DNA of 61,475 bases from Bradyrhizobium sp. SZCCT0148 (GCF_018129985.1 NZ_JAFCKT010000022.1:1-61475); one strand, 5' to 3'. Shown: positions 1-9,005, counted from the stretch's first letter. Notes: a model not told the origin generated them from the letters alone. Program-made: numbers and translations.

Positions 1-284
1 ACGCTGCCGCGTCCACCGCAAGCCCGGCTCGCGAACGTGACGACTTCACGTCGCCCCTCCTGGGTGAGCCGGGATGGAGCGACACATACGCCGAAACCGA
101 ATTTCGGTAAAGCGGAATATTTTTGCGACGGCAGATTGACAGAGGCCGACACAGGCTCTGTCAGTCTCCAGCTCACCCGCCGGTCAGACCTCAGCCGATT
201 GTTCTGGAGACACTTCGCAGAAGGGAAGCAAGGCGATCCAGACAACGCCGCCGCAAGACCTGGATCGCCCTCGCCTTCCGTTCC
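1..284. other. No convincing gene; left edge of window
   Basis: I see no convincing gene here. An open frame runs through on the plus strand but its product is arginine/serine/proline-rich and looks like an artefact of high GC. A short imperfect inverted sequence (CCGAAACCGAATTTCGG) lies near 90-107. The stretch is probably the upstream or downstream region of a gene outside the window. Confidence 0.4.
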
Positions 285-503
285 TCAATCGATTCGAATC
301 CGACGTGACCTGTCGCGCGGCATTGGAGCGGCCGTGCTGAATGCGGTCGAGCAGTCGTCGTCATTCTCACCGTCGAGCAGCGGAGCACCACAGTGCCGGC
401 ACATACGTGCCGACATCGACGACGCCTTGCCGCTCGCCAGGACCTGGCGATAGTTCGCGAGGTCGATGACGTTGCGGGGCGACGTTATGTGTTTTTCAAC
501 CAT
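285..503 (-). CDS. Small conserved hypothetical protein with a CxxC pair
   Basis: A 72-residue protein of unknown function. It starts at an ATG preceded at good distance by GAGGA. The middle carries Arg-Met-Cys-Arg-His-Cys-Gly-Ala, a single CxxC knuckle as in zinc-ribbon-type small proteins, followed by an acidic stretch (Gly-Glu-Asn-Asp-Asp-Asp-Cys) with a third cysteine. The N-terminal Val-Ile-Asp-Leu-Ala-Asn-Tyr-Arg segment resembles the start of many small rhizobial proteins. One CxxC plus one further cysteine could bind a metal or be redox active, but I cannot tell which. It lies upstream of corA on the same strand, 204 nt beyond the CorA end region, and shows no operon link. Assignment as a gene rests on the ribosome site and the non-random composition. 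Confidence 0.55.
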   Translation of the reverse strand: MVEKHITSPRNVIDLANYRQVLASGKASSMSARMCRHCGAPLLDGENDDDCSTAFSTAAPMPRDRSRRIRID

Positions 504-707
504 GGCTGTTCCTCGCGGCTACGCCCTGCTTATCGCAGACAAGTTTCGCGCAAACGTTCAGCCCACCGCTCAAATTTTACCGGAGGAATTGCGGCACGGC
601 GAACATGTCACCGCGCGGCCTCAATCCCGATCTATTCTGCGACACGATTCACCGTGTCTGTGTGACCGGCGTAAGGTCTCGGTAGCTATTTTCCAAGCGC
701 GACGTGA

Positions 708-1685
708 TCAGAGCCACTTCTTCCACTTGAAGATCCAGTACGGAACGATGGCGGCGATCAGCATCATCACCAGTGCGAACGGATAGCCGTGCGTCCATTC
801 CAGCTCCGGCATCGTCTTGAAATTCATGCCGTAGATCGACGCGATCAGGGTCGGCGGCATCAAGACGACGGCCATCACCGAGAACAGCTTGATGATGTTG
901 TTCTGCTCGAGATTGACGACGCCGAGCATGGCGTCGAGCACGAACGTGATCTTGCTGGAGAGATAGGAGGCGTGGTCGGTCAGAGAGGACACATCGCGCT
1001 GCATGGTCTTGAGCTGCTCGCGCATGTCCTTCGACCATTTCACGCCCTCCACGACCGCGGAGAGGAAGGCGACGACGCGGCCAATCGAGACAAGGCTCTC
1101 ACGCACCTTGGAGGTCAGGTCGCCCTTGCGGCCGATCGAGATCAGAATCTGGGAATATTGCTTGGCGTGACCGTGTCGCTCGCTCTCGGGCTCGAAGATG
1201 TCGTGGCTGACCTGATCGATCTCGGCGCCGCACCGCTCCAGGATGTCGGCGCAGCGGTCGATCACAGCGTCCAGCAGTTCCATCAGGACCATCTCGCCGG
1301 TGATGGACGGCGTGCAGGAGCGGGCCAGCTTGGCCTCGACCAAGGCGAACGGCTTCGGCAGTTCGTAGCGCACCGTCACCAGGCGGTGGTCGCCGAGGAT
1401 GAAGGTCACCGCCGTGGTCCGGGGCATATCGGTATCGGAGTGGCACATCAGCGTCGCGGTCATGTAGCGCGCGCCGTTCTCGATATAGAGGCGACTGGAG
1501 ATCTCGATCTCTTGCATGTCTTCCCGGGTCGGAATGGCAATCCCCGCGAGCCGCTCCACCGCCTTGTCCTCGGCCGCGCTGGGGTTGACGAGGTCGATCC
1601 AGACCGCGCTTTCGGGCAGAGCGGTGAGATCTTCGATCACAGCCTTCTTCAGGACGGACTCGGAGGGAACGAAAACCGAAAACAT
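708..1685 (-). CDS. corA: CorA-family magnesium/divalent cation transporter
   Basis: A 325-residue inner-membrane channel of the CorA family, which forms pentamers and lets Mg2+ (also Co2+/Ni2+) enter the cell. The family signature Tyr-Gly-Met-Asn-Phe is present with GMN at about residues 286-288, closing the first of two C-terminal transmembrane helices. The second helix (about 300-318) ends in the usual Lys/Trp-rich tail. The first 260 residues are the acidic and helical cytosolic funnel domain. I chose the ATG at 1685, preceded by GGAG at seven bases, over a TTG two codons upstream. Length fits the family. No metal-sensing leader is recognisable upstream. The gene stands alone, divergent from the L,D-transpeptidase gene. 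Confidence 0.93.
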   Translation of the reverse strand: MFSVFVPSESVLKKAVIEDLTALPESAVWIDLVNPSAAEDKAVERLAGIAIPTREDMQEIEISSRLYIENGARYMTATLMCHSDTDMPRTTAVTFILGDHRLVTVRYELPKPFALVEAKLARSCTPSITGEMVLMELLDAVIDRCADILERCGAEIDQVSHDIFEPESERHGHAKQYSQILISIGRKGDLTSKVRESLVSIGRVVAFLSAVVEGVKWSKDMREQLKTMQRDVSSLTDHASYLSSKITFVLDAMLGVVNLEQNNIIKLFSVMAVVLMPPTLIASIYGMNFKTMPELEWTHGYPFALVMMLIAAIVPYWIFKWKKWL

Positions 1686-2020
1686 GCACAACTCCAGAGA
1701 ACCTGCGTCAGAATGACAGGCCTTAGCGCGATTCTGACAAGTTCATGATGACAAGCACATTAACGGAGCGTTTGCATTTGTGGCGGCGCCATGGCTCAAC
1801 TGTGGCCCGGAATCGACAGTCCGCCTCTCGCAGCCCAAAAATCGGCGCGGGACCGCAAATCTTGCGGCAGAAAAGCCACAGGTCGGGTCTCGCAGCGCGG
1901 GATAAGCCCTTCAGTGCTGGAATTGTGCAGATTTCAACGATAATGGGATTAACGGAGTCGAGGAACTTGGGCGGTAAGCTCAGGCCTTCTGCACGGTATT
2001 GCTTTGATTGGAACCAAAAC
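1686..2020. other. Divergent intergenic region, corA / L,D-transpeptidase
   Basis: A 335-bp region between two divergent genes, so it should hold both promoters. I see no recognisable riboswitch, known operator or small ORF with a ribosome site. An open frame in phase with the transpeptidase runs back to about 1745, but the lipoprotein signal at 2021 argues that this part is untranslated leader. Confidence 0.4.
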
Positions 2021-2707
2021 ATGTCGTCGCTGAAAGTTAAATTGGGAATTCTGGCCGCCGGCCTGATGCTATCGGGCTGCATGCAGGCCACGCATTTCGA
2101 GGCGACCGACACAAAGGCCTTCAAGCCCAAGGACAAGGAACTGCTGGCCAAGGTCAGGTACGAGAACACCCCGGTTGCGGAGCCGTTCCGCCGCGCCATC
2201 GTCGATTACCATCGCAAGGAATCGCCGGGCTCGATCGTGGTCGATTCCGACAATCACTATCTTTACTACGTGCTGGATGGCGGCAAGGCGATCCGCTACG
2301 GCATCACCGTCGGCGAAGAGGCCATGGCATGGTCGGGCATCGCCAAGGTGGGCAGCAAGACCGAGTGGCCGGCCTGGCACCCCACCCCCGGCGAGATCTC
2401 GCGCCTGGGCGTGCCGACCTACGTCGCACCCGGTCCGGACAATCCGATGGGCTCTCGCGCGATCTACCTTTATTCCGGCGGCAAAGACACGCTGTTCCGA
2501 ATCCACGGCACCAACCAGCCGGAATATATCGGCGCCTCGATCTCCTCGGGCTGTATCCGCCTGACCAACGAGGACGCGATCGATCTCTATGATCGCGTCA
2601 AGCTCGGCACCCTCGTCGTGGTGCTCGAGCCGAAGCACGGCGACTCACCCTACAATTCGCGGCTGGCGCTCGGCGGCAGCCAGACCGGCCAGGCGGGCAG
2701 CTACTGA
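2021..2707 (+). CDS. L,D-transpeptidase (YkuD domain) lipoprotein
   Basis: A 228-residue periplasmic lipoprotein that probably makes or edits 3-3 peptidoglycan cross-links or tethers proteins to peptidoglycan. The start at 2021 gives a textbook lipoprotein signal: Lys residues, a hydrophobic run, then Leu-Ser-Gly-Cys with the lipidated cysteine at residue 20. The YkuD catalytic core is visible: His at about 162 (HGTN) and, 16 residues later, Ser-Ser-Gly-Cys-Ile-Arg-Leu with the nucleophilic cysteine at 178. The frame stays open for 92 codons upstream, but a longer start would bury the signal peptide. It ends just before a strong shared terminator and converges with the extensin-like gene. Confidence 0.9.
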   Translation: MSSLKVKLGILAAGLMLSGCMQATHFEATDTKAFKPKDKELLAKVRYENTPVAEPFRRAIVDYHRKESPGSIVVDSDNHYLYYVLDGGKAIRYGITVGEEAMAWSGIAKVGSKTEWPAWHPTPGEISRLGVPTYVAPGPDNPMGSRAIYLYSGGKDTLFRIHGTNQPEYIGASISSGCIRLTNEDAIDLYDRVKLGTLVVVLEPKHGDSPYNSRLALGGSQTGQAGSY

Positions 2708-2730
2708 CCCCCTGCTGATCTCCGAGATCC

Positions 2731-2759
2731 AAAAGCGCCGGTTTCACCGGCGCTTTTTT
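2731..2759. terminator. Bidirectional rho-independent terminator
   Basis: AAAAGCGCCGG, a TTTCA loop, then CCGGCGCTTTTTT forms a perfect 11-bp stem with A and T runs on either side, so it can act on both strands. It follows the L,D-transpeptidase gene. The stop codon of the convergent extensin-like gene (2744-2746) lies inside the loop. Confidence 0.9.
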
Positions 2760-3835
2760 GTTGCCGGCTTGTGCGGCTGGGACTTGCCGGCATCGGCGGC
2801 CGGCTTCTCCGCCGCATCGTCGTCGGCGCCGTCCTTGGCCTCGGACTTGGTCTCGGATTTGGCTGCGACCTCGCGCGGCGGCGCCTCCTCGGGGCGCTCC
2901 GCCGGCAGCAGCGGCGCGATTTGCGGCAGAGGATCCCAGACGTTCCACTGGCAGATCCGGTAATCGTTGCGCCGCTGCGCGAGATCGAGATGGATATGGT
3001 CCTCATGGTACCAGTCCGAGCCCGGACCGAGCACGGTGGAAAATCGTGAGCAGACCGAATGCAGCACGCGCTCACGCACCTCGCGCGGCATGGTCCGGTC
3101 GGTAAGGCCGATCGACTGCCCGTTTGCCAGCTTGATGCCGCGGACGTCGAGGGCGTTGGCCTTGCCGTGCTCGGACAGCAGCGCGCCGGCGACGCGGTTG
3201 CGTCCCCGGCATTCGAAGCTGTCGAAATTGTCGAGTTCGCCGATGGCCGAGCCGAGGCTGGTGGCCAGCGGCGCCATGTCCTTGCGCAGCCAATCGGCGA
3301 TCGCAGAAGCCATGGTGCAGCGAAGGATCGCCGCCGGCTTGACCGTCACCTTGCGCTTATCCGGCAGCACGACGGCTTCCAGCCGCACCAGATCCTCGCC
3401 GCCGCAGGCGCCGGGGCCGCGGATATCCGGAACGGAGGGCGCGATCGCGATCTCATCCGTCAACGCGAGGCGGCAGGCGGAGACCGGCTTCTCGGGTGGT
3501 GCCGCAGCCTCGGCGGGCTTGTCGGCGCCAGGCTTGTCCGCGGAAGGCTTGTCCGCGGAAGGCTTGCCGTCCGGCGCCGGCGGGGCTTCGTCCGCGGCCT
3601 TGGGCGCCTCCTCGGGGCGCGGTCTCGGGAGCGGGATCCTGGCGGAATGAGCCGCGGGGCGCGGCCGGGGTGCGGCGATACCGAAAATATCCAGCGGGGA
3701 TGTATATTTTCGCGCCTCTGCCCTCTCGGCGAGCACCAGCGACAGCCCGAGCGCAGCGGTAACCATTGCCGCGCCAGCGGACATATAGCCGCGACAAGAC
3801 CATTTGCGGCGAAAGTCCGGCACGCTAAAACCCAT
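2744..3835 (-). CDS. Extensin-like family secreted protein
   Basis: A 363-residue secreted or membrane-anchored protein. Starting at ATG 3835 gives a basic N-terminus and one hydrophobic segment (about residues 19-36) serving as signal or anchor. A Pro/Lys/Ala/Asp-rich linker (about 50-120) with repeated Ala-Asp-Lys-Pro units follows. The C-terminal half has the bacterial extensin-like (Extensin_2) pattern: paired cysteines, a HGKANALDVRGI core and a terminal HEDHIHLDL histidine motif. This resembles peptidoglycan or metal-dependent peptidase folds (inference). A very acidic/basic low-complexity tail closes the protein. The frame extends upstream without support. It is divergent from the acyl-CoA synthetase gene by 64 bp, so promoters overlap there. 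Confidence 0.8.
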   Translation of the reverse strand: MGFSVPDFRRKWSCRGYMSAGAAMVTAALGLSLVLAERAEARKYTSPLDIFGIAAPRPRPAAHSARIPLPRPRPEEAPKAADEAPPAPDGKPSADKPSADKPGADKPAEAAAPPEKPVSACRLALTDEIAIAPSVPDIRGPGACGGEDLVRLEAVVLPDKRKVTVKPAAILRCTMASAIADWLRKDMAPLATSLGSAIGELDNFDSFECRGRNRVAGALLSEHGKANALDVRGIKLANGQSIGLTDRTMPREVRERVLHSVCSRFSTVLGPGSDWYHEDHIHLDLAQRRNDYRICQWNVWDPLPQIAPLLPAERPEEAPPREVAAKSETKSEAKDGADDDAAEKPAADAGKSQPHKPATKKRR

Positions 3836-3899
3836 GGCAATCTTTGGCCCAACGCTGAGAGCGACAACGCGCCCAGCGACTTCCCGGAGGAACGTCGGA

Positions 3900-5528
3900 A
3901 TGCTTGGTTTGATGCAAGATTGGCCCCTGCTCTGCCACCGGATCATCGAACACGCCGCCAAAATCCATGGCAAGCAAGAGGTGGTGACACGCTCGGTCGA
4001 GGGACCGATCCATCGCACCACCTACGCTGAAATCCACAAGCGCGCGCTCAAGGTCTCGCAGGTGCTGGATCGCGAAGGCATCAAGCTCGGCGACCGTGTC
4101 GCGACGATCGCCTGGAACACCTGGCGCCATCTCGAGGTGTGGTACGGCATCATGGGGATCGGCGCCATCTGCCATACCGTCAATCCCCGCCTTTTCCCCG
4201 AGCAGATCGCCTGGATCATCAACCATGCGCAGGACCGCATCGTGATGACCGACATCACCTTCGTTCCGGTCCTGGAGAAGATCGCCGACAAGCTGACCAG
4301 CGTGGAGCGCTACGTCGTGCTGACCGACAAGGCGCATATGCCCGAGACCACGCTGAAGAATGTCGTCGCCTACGAGGACTGGATCGCGGAGGCCGACGGC
4401 AAATTCAAATGGAAGGACTTTGACGAGAACACGGCGGCAGCGATGTGCTACACGTCCGGCACGACGGGCGACCCGAAAGGTGTGCTGTATTCGCATCGCT
4501 CCAACGTGCTGCATGCGCTGATGGCCAACAATGTCGATGCGCTCGGCACCAGTGCGTCCGAGACAATGCTCCCGGTGGTTCCCCTGTTCCATGCCAACAG
4601 CTGGGGCATCGCCTTCTCTGCACCCTCGCAGGGAACCAAGCTGGTCATGCCCGGCGCCAAGCTCGACGGTGCCTCGGTCTATGAGCTGCTCTCGACCGAG
4701 AAGGTGACGCACACCGCAGGCGTGCCGACGGTGTGGCTGATGCTGCTGCAGCACATGTCCGCCAACAATCTCAAGCTGCCCGACCTGAAGATGGTGATCT
4801 GCGGCGGCTCGGCGATGCCGCGCTCGATGATCAAGGCCTTCCTCGACATGGGCTCCAACGTGCGCCACGCCTGGGGCATGACCGAGATGAGCCCGATCGG
4901 CAGCGTCGCGGCGCTGAAGCCGCCGTTCCAGAACGCGACCGGCGAAGCCCGGCTCGACGTGCTGCAGATGCAGGGCTACGCGCCTTTCGCGGTCGAGATG
5001 AAGATCACCGACGATGCCGGCAAGGAGCTGCCTTGGGACGGCAAGACGTTCGGACGCCTCAAGGTCTCCGGACCCGCTGTCGCAAAGGCCTATTATCGCG
5101 TCGACAGCAACATTCTCGACGAGGACGGCTTCTTCGACACCGGCGATGTCGCGACCATCGACGAGGCCGGCTACATGCGGATCACCGACCGCTCCAAGGA
5201 TGTGATCAAGTCCGGCGGCGAGTGGATCTCCTCGATCGAGTTGGAAAATCTCGCGGTCGGCCACCCCGCCGTGGCCGAGGCCGCCGTGATCGGTGTCTAC
5301 CACCCGAAATGGGACGAGCGGCCGCTGCTGATCGTGCAGCTCAAGCAGGGCCAGCAGGCCAGTCGCGAGGACATCCTCAAATACATGGACGGCAAGATCG
5401 CCAAATGGTGGATGCCCGACGACATCGCTTTCGTCGACGGCATCCCGCACACCGCCACGGGCAAGATCCTGAAAACGGCGCTGCGCGACCAGTTCAAGGA
5501 TTACCGCTTCCCGAACGCGGCGGCGTAA
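3900..5528 (+). CDS. Medium/long-chain fatty-acid--CoA ligase
   Basis: A 542-residue adenylate-forming enzyme that activates a fatty or other carboxylic acid to its CoA thioester with ATP. The phosphate-binding signature YTSGTTGDPKG begins at residue 184. The GMTEMSP segment, the FFDTGDVATID motif and the C-terminal catalytic lysine motif TGKILK are all present, so it should be active. The start at 3900 has a GGAGGA ribosome site eight bases upstream. The opening Met-Leu-Gly-Leu-Met-Gln-Asp matches AlkK-type medium-chain ligases better than FadD. The substrate is not readable from sequence. It is monocistronic and ends before a hairpin at 5546. Confidence 0.9.
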   Translation: MLGLMQDWPLLCHRIIEHAAKIHGKQEVVTRSVEGPIHRTTYAEIHKRALKVSQVLDREGIKLGDRVATIAWNTWRHLEVWYGIMGIGAICHTVNPRLFPEQIAWIINHAQDRIVMTDITFVPVLEKIADKLTSVERYVVLTDKAHMPETTLKNVVAYEDWIAEADGKFKWKDFDENTAAAMCYTSGTTGDPKGVLYSHRSNVLHALMANNVDALGTSASETMLPVVPLFHANSWGIAFSAPSQGTKLVMPGAKLDGASVYELLSTEKVTHTAGVPTVWLMLLQHMSANNLKLPDLKMVICGGSAMPRSMIKAFLDMGSNVRHAWGMTEMSPIGSVAALKPPFQNATGEARLDVLQMQGYAPFAVEMKITDDAGKELPWDGKTFGRLKVSGPAVAKAYYRVDSNILDEDGFFDTGDVATIDEAGYMRITDRSKDVIKSGGEWISSIELENLAVGHPAVAEAAVIGVYHPKWDERPLLIVQLKQGQQASREDILKYMDGKIAKWWMPDDIAFVDGIPHTATGKILKTALRDQFKDYRFPNAAA

Positions 5529-5545
5529 CGGGCTCACGCGTCTTT

Positions 5546-5575
5546 CCGGGGGCGATGCTTACACATCGCCCCCGG
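5546..5575. repeat. Perfect GC-rich hairpin after the CoA ligase
   Basis: CCGGGGGCGATG and CATCGCCCCCGG form a perfect 12-bp stem around a CTTACA loop. There is no T run, so it resembles a palindromic extragenic repeat or RNA-stabilising hairpin more than an intrinsic terminator. A further CCCCGGGATGACGG motif at about 5594-5607 looks like the end of the local extragenic repeat family. Confidence 0.7.
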
Positions 5576-5719
5576 GGCCGGTGACTGCATCGTCCCCGGG
5601 ATGACGGGCAGTAACAACCCGGACTCCCTTGAATTTGCCTCCGGGCCGTGGTCTCAACGGCGCATCGTCGCGCCAGATCGGCCGGCACCGCTCCAAAAGA
5701 CCCCGGCAGAGCTCACCCG

Positions 5720-6574
5720 ATGGCCCGCAGGTTTTCCGCTCCCTATCAGTCGGAGCCCGTGTCCAGCCTTGCGAGCTGGGCGCGCAATCTGGCCGTGTTC
5801 GCGGTGGTGGCGGTGGTGGTCTCGATCATCATCGTCCGCTTCGATTTCCTGGAGCCGAAGCCGGCGCTTGCGACCTTCTTCGGCGGGCTCGCAATAGCAG
5901 GCCTCTCGATCCTGTTCGGGCTCGCGGGCTTTGCCGCGATCTGGCAGAACGGCTCGCGCGGCATGGCGCGCATCCTGCTCGCGTTCCTGATCGACGGGGC
6001 AATCCTGGCCTATCCCGCCTATCTCGCCTTGCAATATCGCAAGCTGCCGCCGATCTACGACATCACCACCGACCCGATTGATCCGCCGCGCTTCGACGCG
6101 CTGGCGCGTCTGCGCACCGGCGAGGGCACCAACACCGCGGTCTATGCCGGACTCTATTCGGCGGAGCAGCAGCGCCACTTCTATCCCGATATCGAGCCCG
6201 TCGAGCTCGAGATTTCCGTCGACCGCGCCTATGCGATCGCGCTCCAGCTCGTCAACAAGCGCAAATGGATCGTCATCGACGAGCGCGCCCCGCAGCCGCC
6301 GCGCCGGATCGGCCGCATCGAGGCGGTGGCGCGCACGCCGATCATGGGGTTTCGCGAGGACATTTCGATGAGATTCGTGGCGGACGGCGACGATTCCCGT
6401 GTCGACATCCGCTCGGCCTCGCGCAATTTCGACAGGGATCTCGGCAGCAATGCCGCCCGCGTCAAGAAGTTCATCGACGATCTCAACACCGCTGCCGATG
6501 CCGACGCGCTGAAGCCGGTGAAGAAGACCCCGGTGGCGCCGCCGAAGGCGCCGGCGAAGACGGTGAAGAAGTAA
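5720..6574 (+). CDS. DUF1499 membrane protein
   Basis: A 284-residue protein. Three hydrophobic segments lie in the first 110 residues (about 22-40, 50-72, 84-102). The DUF1499 domain follows (about 120-255), recognised by the RFDALARLRTGEGTNTAVYAG and ERAPQPPRRIGRIEAVARTPI segments and the DDSRVDIRSASR motif. The C-terminus is a Lys/Pro/Ala tail. Family members are of unknown function. The domain resembles a small lipid- or ligand-binding fold exposed after a membrane anchor (inference). I chose the ATG at 5720 because the residues upstream are arginine-rich and unlike the family. It ends 6 bp before an extragenic repeat and converges with the MBL hydrolase gene. Confidence 0.75.
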   Translation: MARRFSAPYQSEPVSSLASWARNLAVFAVVAVVVSIIIVRFDFLEPKPALATFFGGLAIAGLSILFGLAGFAAIWQNGSRGMARILLAFLIDGAILAYPAYLALQYRKLPPIYDITTDPIDPPRFDALARLRTGEGTNTAVYAGLYSAEQQRHFYPDIEPVELEISVDRAYAIALQLVNKRKWIVIDERAPQPPRRIGRIEAVARTPIMGFREDISMRFVADGDDSRVDIRSASRNFDRDLGSNAARVKKFIDDLNTAADADALKPVKKTPVAPPKAPAKTVKK

Positions 6575-6579
6575 GCCAG

Positions 6580-6696
6580 TCATTCCGGGCGTGCGAAGCA
6601 CGAGCCCGGAATCCATTCTTCGACAAATGTACGGCCCGATGGATCTCGGGTGCGCAATTGCGCACCATAGTTCTCGCTGCGCGAGTCCCGGAATGA
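6580..6696. repeat. Extragenic palindromic repeat (TCATTCCGGG type)
   Basis: The unit opens with TCATTCCGGGC and closes with CCCGGAATGA. Inner copies of GCCCGGAATCC and a GTGCGCAATTGCGCAC palindrome lie between. It sits exactly between convergent genes. The same terminal motif recurs at 9091, and a CATGCCCGG variant recurs at 7647 and 17180. Confidence 0.7.
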
Positions 6697-6701
6697 CGAG
6701 G

Positions 6702-7622
6702 TTAGCTTGCCATCCGATACGTCCCGCCGATCACGGGATCGCCGTCGGTCGCCACGATACCGCGGGCAACCAGATCCTCCAGGTGCGCCAGCACGGAATA
6801 GCCGGCCGCCGTCGTGAGCCTCGGGTCGATGCCGATATAGATCGCGCGGACCATGGTCGGGATGTCGGTCTCGCCCTTGGCGAGGCGGTGCAGGATCGAG
6901 GCCTCGCGCGCCTTGCGGTGGCGGATCAGGAAACGCACGAAGCGCTGGCCGTCGGGAATCTCGGGGCCGTGTCCGGAGAAATAGAGATCCTCCTCGCGTG
7001 CGGCGAGCCGGTCGAGCGAGTCCATGTAGTCGATCATCGAGCCGTCGGGCGGCGCCACGATCGAGGTGGACCAGCCCATCACGTGATCGCCGACGAAGTT
7101 GAACTTTCGCTCCGGCCAGGCGAACGCCAGATGATTGGCGGTGTGCCCCGGCGTTGCCACGGCCTCGAGCCGCCAGCCGTCGCCTTCGACGACGTCGCCA
7201 TGGGCGACCCTTATATCGGGCACGAAGTCGCGATCGGAGCCTGATTCCGGAGTGTGCTTCTCGCTTTCGAACCGCGGGCGCGAGGCCCGGTGCGGACCTT
7301 CGGCGTAGACCGGCGCGCCGGTCGCCTGCTTGATCCGCGCGGTGTTCGGCGAATGGTCGCGGTGGGTGTGGGTGACGAAGATGTGGCTCACCGTCTCGCC
7401 GCGCACGGCATCGAGCAGCGCAGCCGCATGCGCCGCGTCGTCCGGCCCGGGGTCGATGATCGCGACGTTGCCGGTGCCTACGATGTAGCTGACCGTGCCA
7501 GTGAAGGTGAACGGGCTCGGATTGTTGCAGAGCACGCGGCGGACGCCGGGCCGGACTTCCTCGACGACGCCGGCCTTCAGCGGAAAGTTGCGGTTGAACG
7601 GGACGTCGTCATTGTCGGACAT
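6702..7622 (-). CDS. MBL-fold metallo-hydrolase
   Basis: A 306-residue metallo-beta-lactamase-fold hydrolase. The metal-binding motif THTHRDHSP sits at about residues 83-91, with later ligands in ATPGHTANH and FSGHGPEIP. It therefore has the full zinc site and should be a hydrolase. The C-terminal 70 residues, after the RHRKAREASIL segment, form a winged-helix-like domain typical of the LACTB2 subgroup. Members act on thioesters, nucleic acids or other esters, and the substrate cannot be assigned here. The ATG at 7622 opens an acidic N-terminus like close family members, and the upstream extension is repeat sequence. It is bounded on both sides by extragenic repeats. Confidence 0.85.
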   Translation of the reverse strand: MSDNDDVPFNRNFPLKAGVVEEVRPGVRRVLCNNPSPFTFTGTVSYIVGTGNVAIIDPGPDDAAHAAALLDAVRGETVSHIFVTHTHRDHSPNTARIKQATGAPVYAEGPHRASRPRFESEKHTPESGSDRDFVPDIRVAHGDVVEGDGWRLEAVATPGHTANHLAFAWPERKFNFVGDHVMGWSTSIVAPPDGSMIDYMDSLDRLAAREEDLYFSGHGPEIPDGQRFVRFLIRHRKAREASILHRLAKGETDIPTMVRAIYIGIDPRLTTAAGYSVLAHLEDLVARGIVATDGDPVIGGTYRMAS

Positions 7623-7646
7623 GGCTTGCTCATACCTTGCTGACTT

Positions 7647-7758
7647 CGTCATGCCCGGCCTTGCGCCGGGCATCCACGCTCTTCGCATGGCCCAAGACGT
7701 GGATGGCCGGGACATCTGGCGCGAAACCGCGCTTCGCGCTTTTGCCCGGCCATGACGG
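7647..7758. repeat. Extragenic palindromic repeat (TCATGCCCGG type)
   Basis: CGTCATGCCCGGCC at the left end and GCCCGGCCATGACGG at the right end are inverted copies. Inner CCGGGCATCCACG and CGTGGATGGCCGG segments pair in between, so the whole 112 bp can fold into a nested cruciform. It lies between two same-strand genes. Confidence 0.7.
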
Positions 7759-7790
7759 AGGAGAGTTTTCTCGCCTCGCTCCCTGGGCGT

Positions 7791-9005
7791 CTAGAAAAAC
7801 GCCTGAATGCCCGTGATGGCGCGGCCGAGGATCAGCGCGTGGACGTCGTGGGTGCCCTCGTAGGTGTTGACAGTCTCGAGGTTATGGACGTGGCGCATCA
7901 CATGGTACTCGATCGAGATGCCGTTGCCGCCGTGCATGTCGCGCGAGACGCGGGCGATGTCGAGGGCCTTGCCGCAATTGTTGCGCTTCATGATCGAGAT
8001 CATCTCGGGGGCGAACTTGCCCTCGTCCATCAGGCGACCGACGCGAAGCGAGCCCTGAAGGCCGAGCGCGATCTCGGTCTGCATGTCGGCGAGCTTCTTC
8101 TGCACCAGCTGGGTCGCGGCGAGCGGCCTGCCGAACTGCTTGCGATCGAGCGTGTACTGGCGCGCGCGATGCATGCAATCCTCGGCCGCGCCGAGCACGC
8201 CCCAGGAGATGCCGTAGCGGGCGCGGTTGAGGCAGCCGAACGGACCCTTGAGGCCCGAGACATTGGGCAGCAGCGCGTCTTCGGGAACCACGACGCCGTC
8301 CATCACGATCTCACCGGTGATGGAGGCGCGAAGCGACAGCTTGCCACCGATCTTCGGCGCGGACAGGCCCTTCATGCCCTTCTCCAGCACGAAGCCGCGG
8401 ATCTGGTTGTCGTGCGCGGCCGACTTGGCCCAGACCACGAACACGTCCGCGATCGGCGCGTTCGAGATCCACATCTTGCTGCCGGTGAGGCGATAGCCGT
8501 CCGCGACCTTCTCGGCACGCGTCTTCATGCCGGCCGGATCCGAGCCGGCATCCGGCTCGGTCAGGCCGAAGCAGCCGACCCACTCGCCGCTGGCGAGCTT
8601 CGGCAGGTACTTCTTGCGCTGGTTCTCGTCGCCATAGGCGTAGATCGGGTACATCACCAGCGACGACTGCACCGAGTTCATCGAGCGATAGCCGGAATCG
8701 ACCCGCTCGATCTCGCGCGCGACGAGGCCATAGGCGACGTAGCTCGCGTTGGCGCAGCCATATTCCTCCGGCAGCGTGATGCCGATCAGGCCGAGCTCGC
8801 CCATCTCGTTGAAGATCTCGCGGTCGGTCTTCTCCTCGAGATAGGCCTTGGTGACGCGCGGCAGCAGCTTGTCCTGGGCGTAGGCGCGTGCGGTGTCACG
8901 CACCATGCGCTCGTCTTCGGTCAGTTGCTCGTCGAGCAGGAACGGATCGTCCCATTGGAAAGAAGCCGCAGCCGGCTTGTCCTTGGCCTGGGGGCGCACG
9001 CTCAT
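7791..9005 (-). CDS. gcdH: Glutaryl-CoA dehydrogenase
   Basis: A 404-residue FAD flavoprotein of the acyl-CoA dehydrogenase family that oxidises and decarboxylates glutaryl-CoA to crotonyl-CoA in lysine/tryptophan degradation. The family signatures CFGLTEPDAGSDP and RKQFGRPLAATQL are clear. The catalytic base is the glutamate in NTYEGTHDVHALILGRA, at about residue 383. That segment, with the C-terminal GRAITGIQAF, is the glutaryl-CoA-specific variant. The ATG at 9005 fits the family length. It is monocistronic, with intergenic repeats on both sides and no linked electron-transfer or glutaconate genes. Confidence 0.92.
   Translation of the reverse strand: MSVRPQAKDKPAAASFQWDDPFLLDEQLTEDERMVRDTARAYAQDKLLPRVTKAYLEEKTDREIFNEMGELGLIGITLPEEYGCANASYVAYGLVAREIERVDSGYRSMNSVQSSLVMYPIYAYGDENQRKKYLPKLASGEWVGCFGLTEPDAGSDPAGMKTRAEKVADGYRLTGSKMWISNAPIADVFVVWAKSAAHDNQIRGFVLEKGMKGLSAPKIGGKLSLRASITGEIVMDGVVVPEDALLPNVSGLKGPFGCLNRARYGISWGVLGAAEDCMHRARQYTLDRKQFGRPLAATQLVQKKLADMQTEIALGLQGSLRVGRLMDEGKFAPEMISIMKRNNCGKALDIARVSRDMHGGNGISIEYHVMRHVHNLETVNTYEGTHDVHALILGRAITGIQAFF

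Noticed and set aside
37..453. A 138-codon plus-strand frame at the left edge.
   Set aside because: Ser/Arg/Pro-rich, no domain, overlaps the better-supported minus-strand CxxC protein.
1745..2020. An N-terminal extension of the L,D-transpeptidase.
   Set aside because: It would precede a perfect lipoprotein signal and has no ribosome site.
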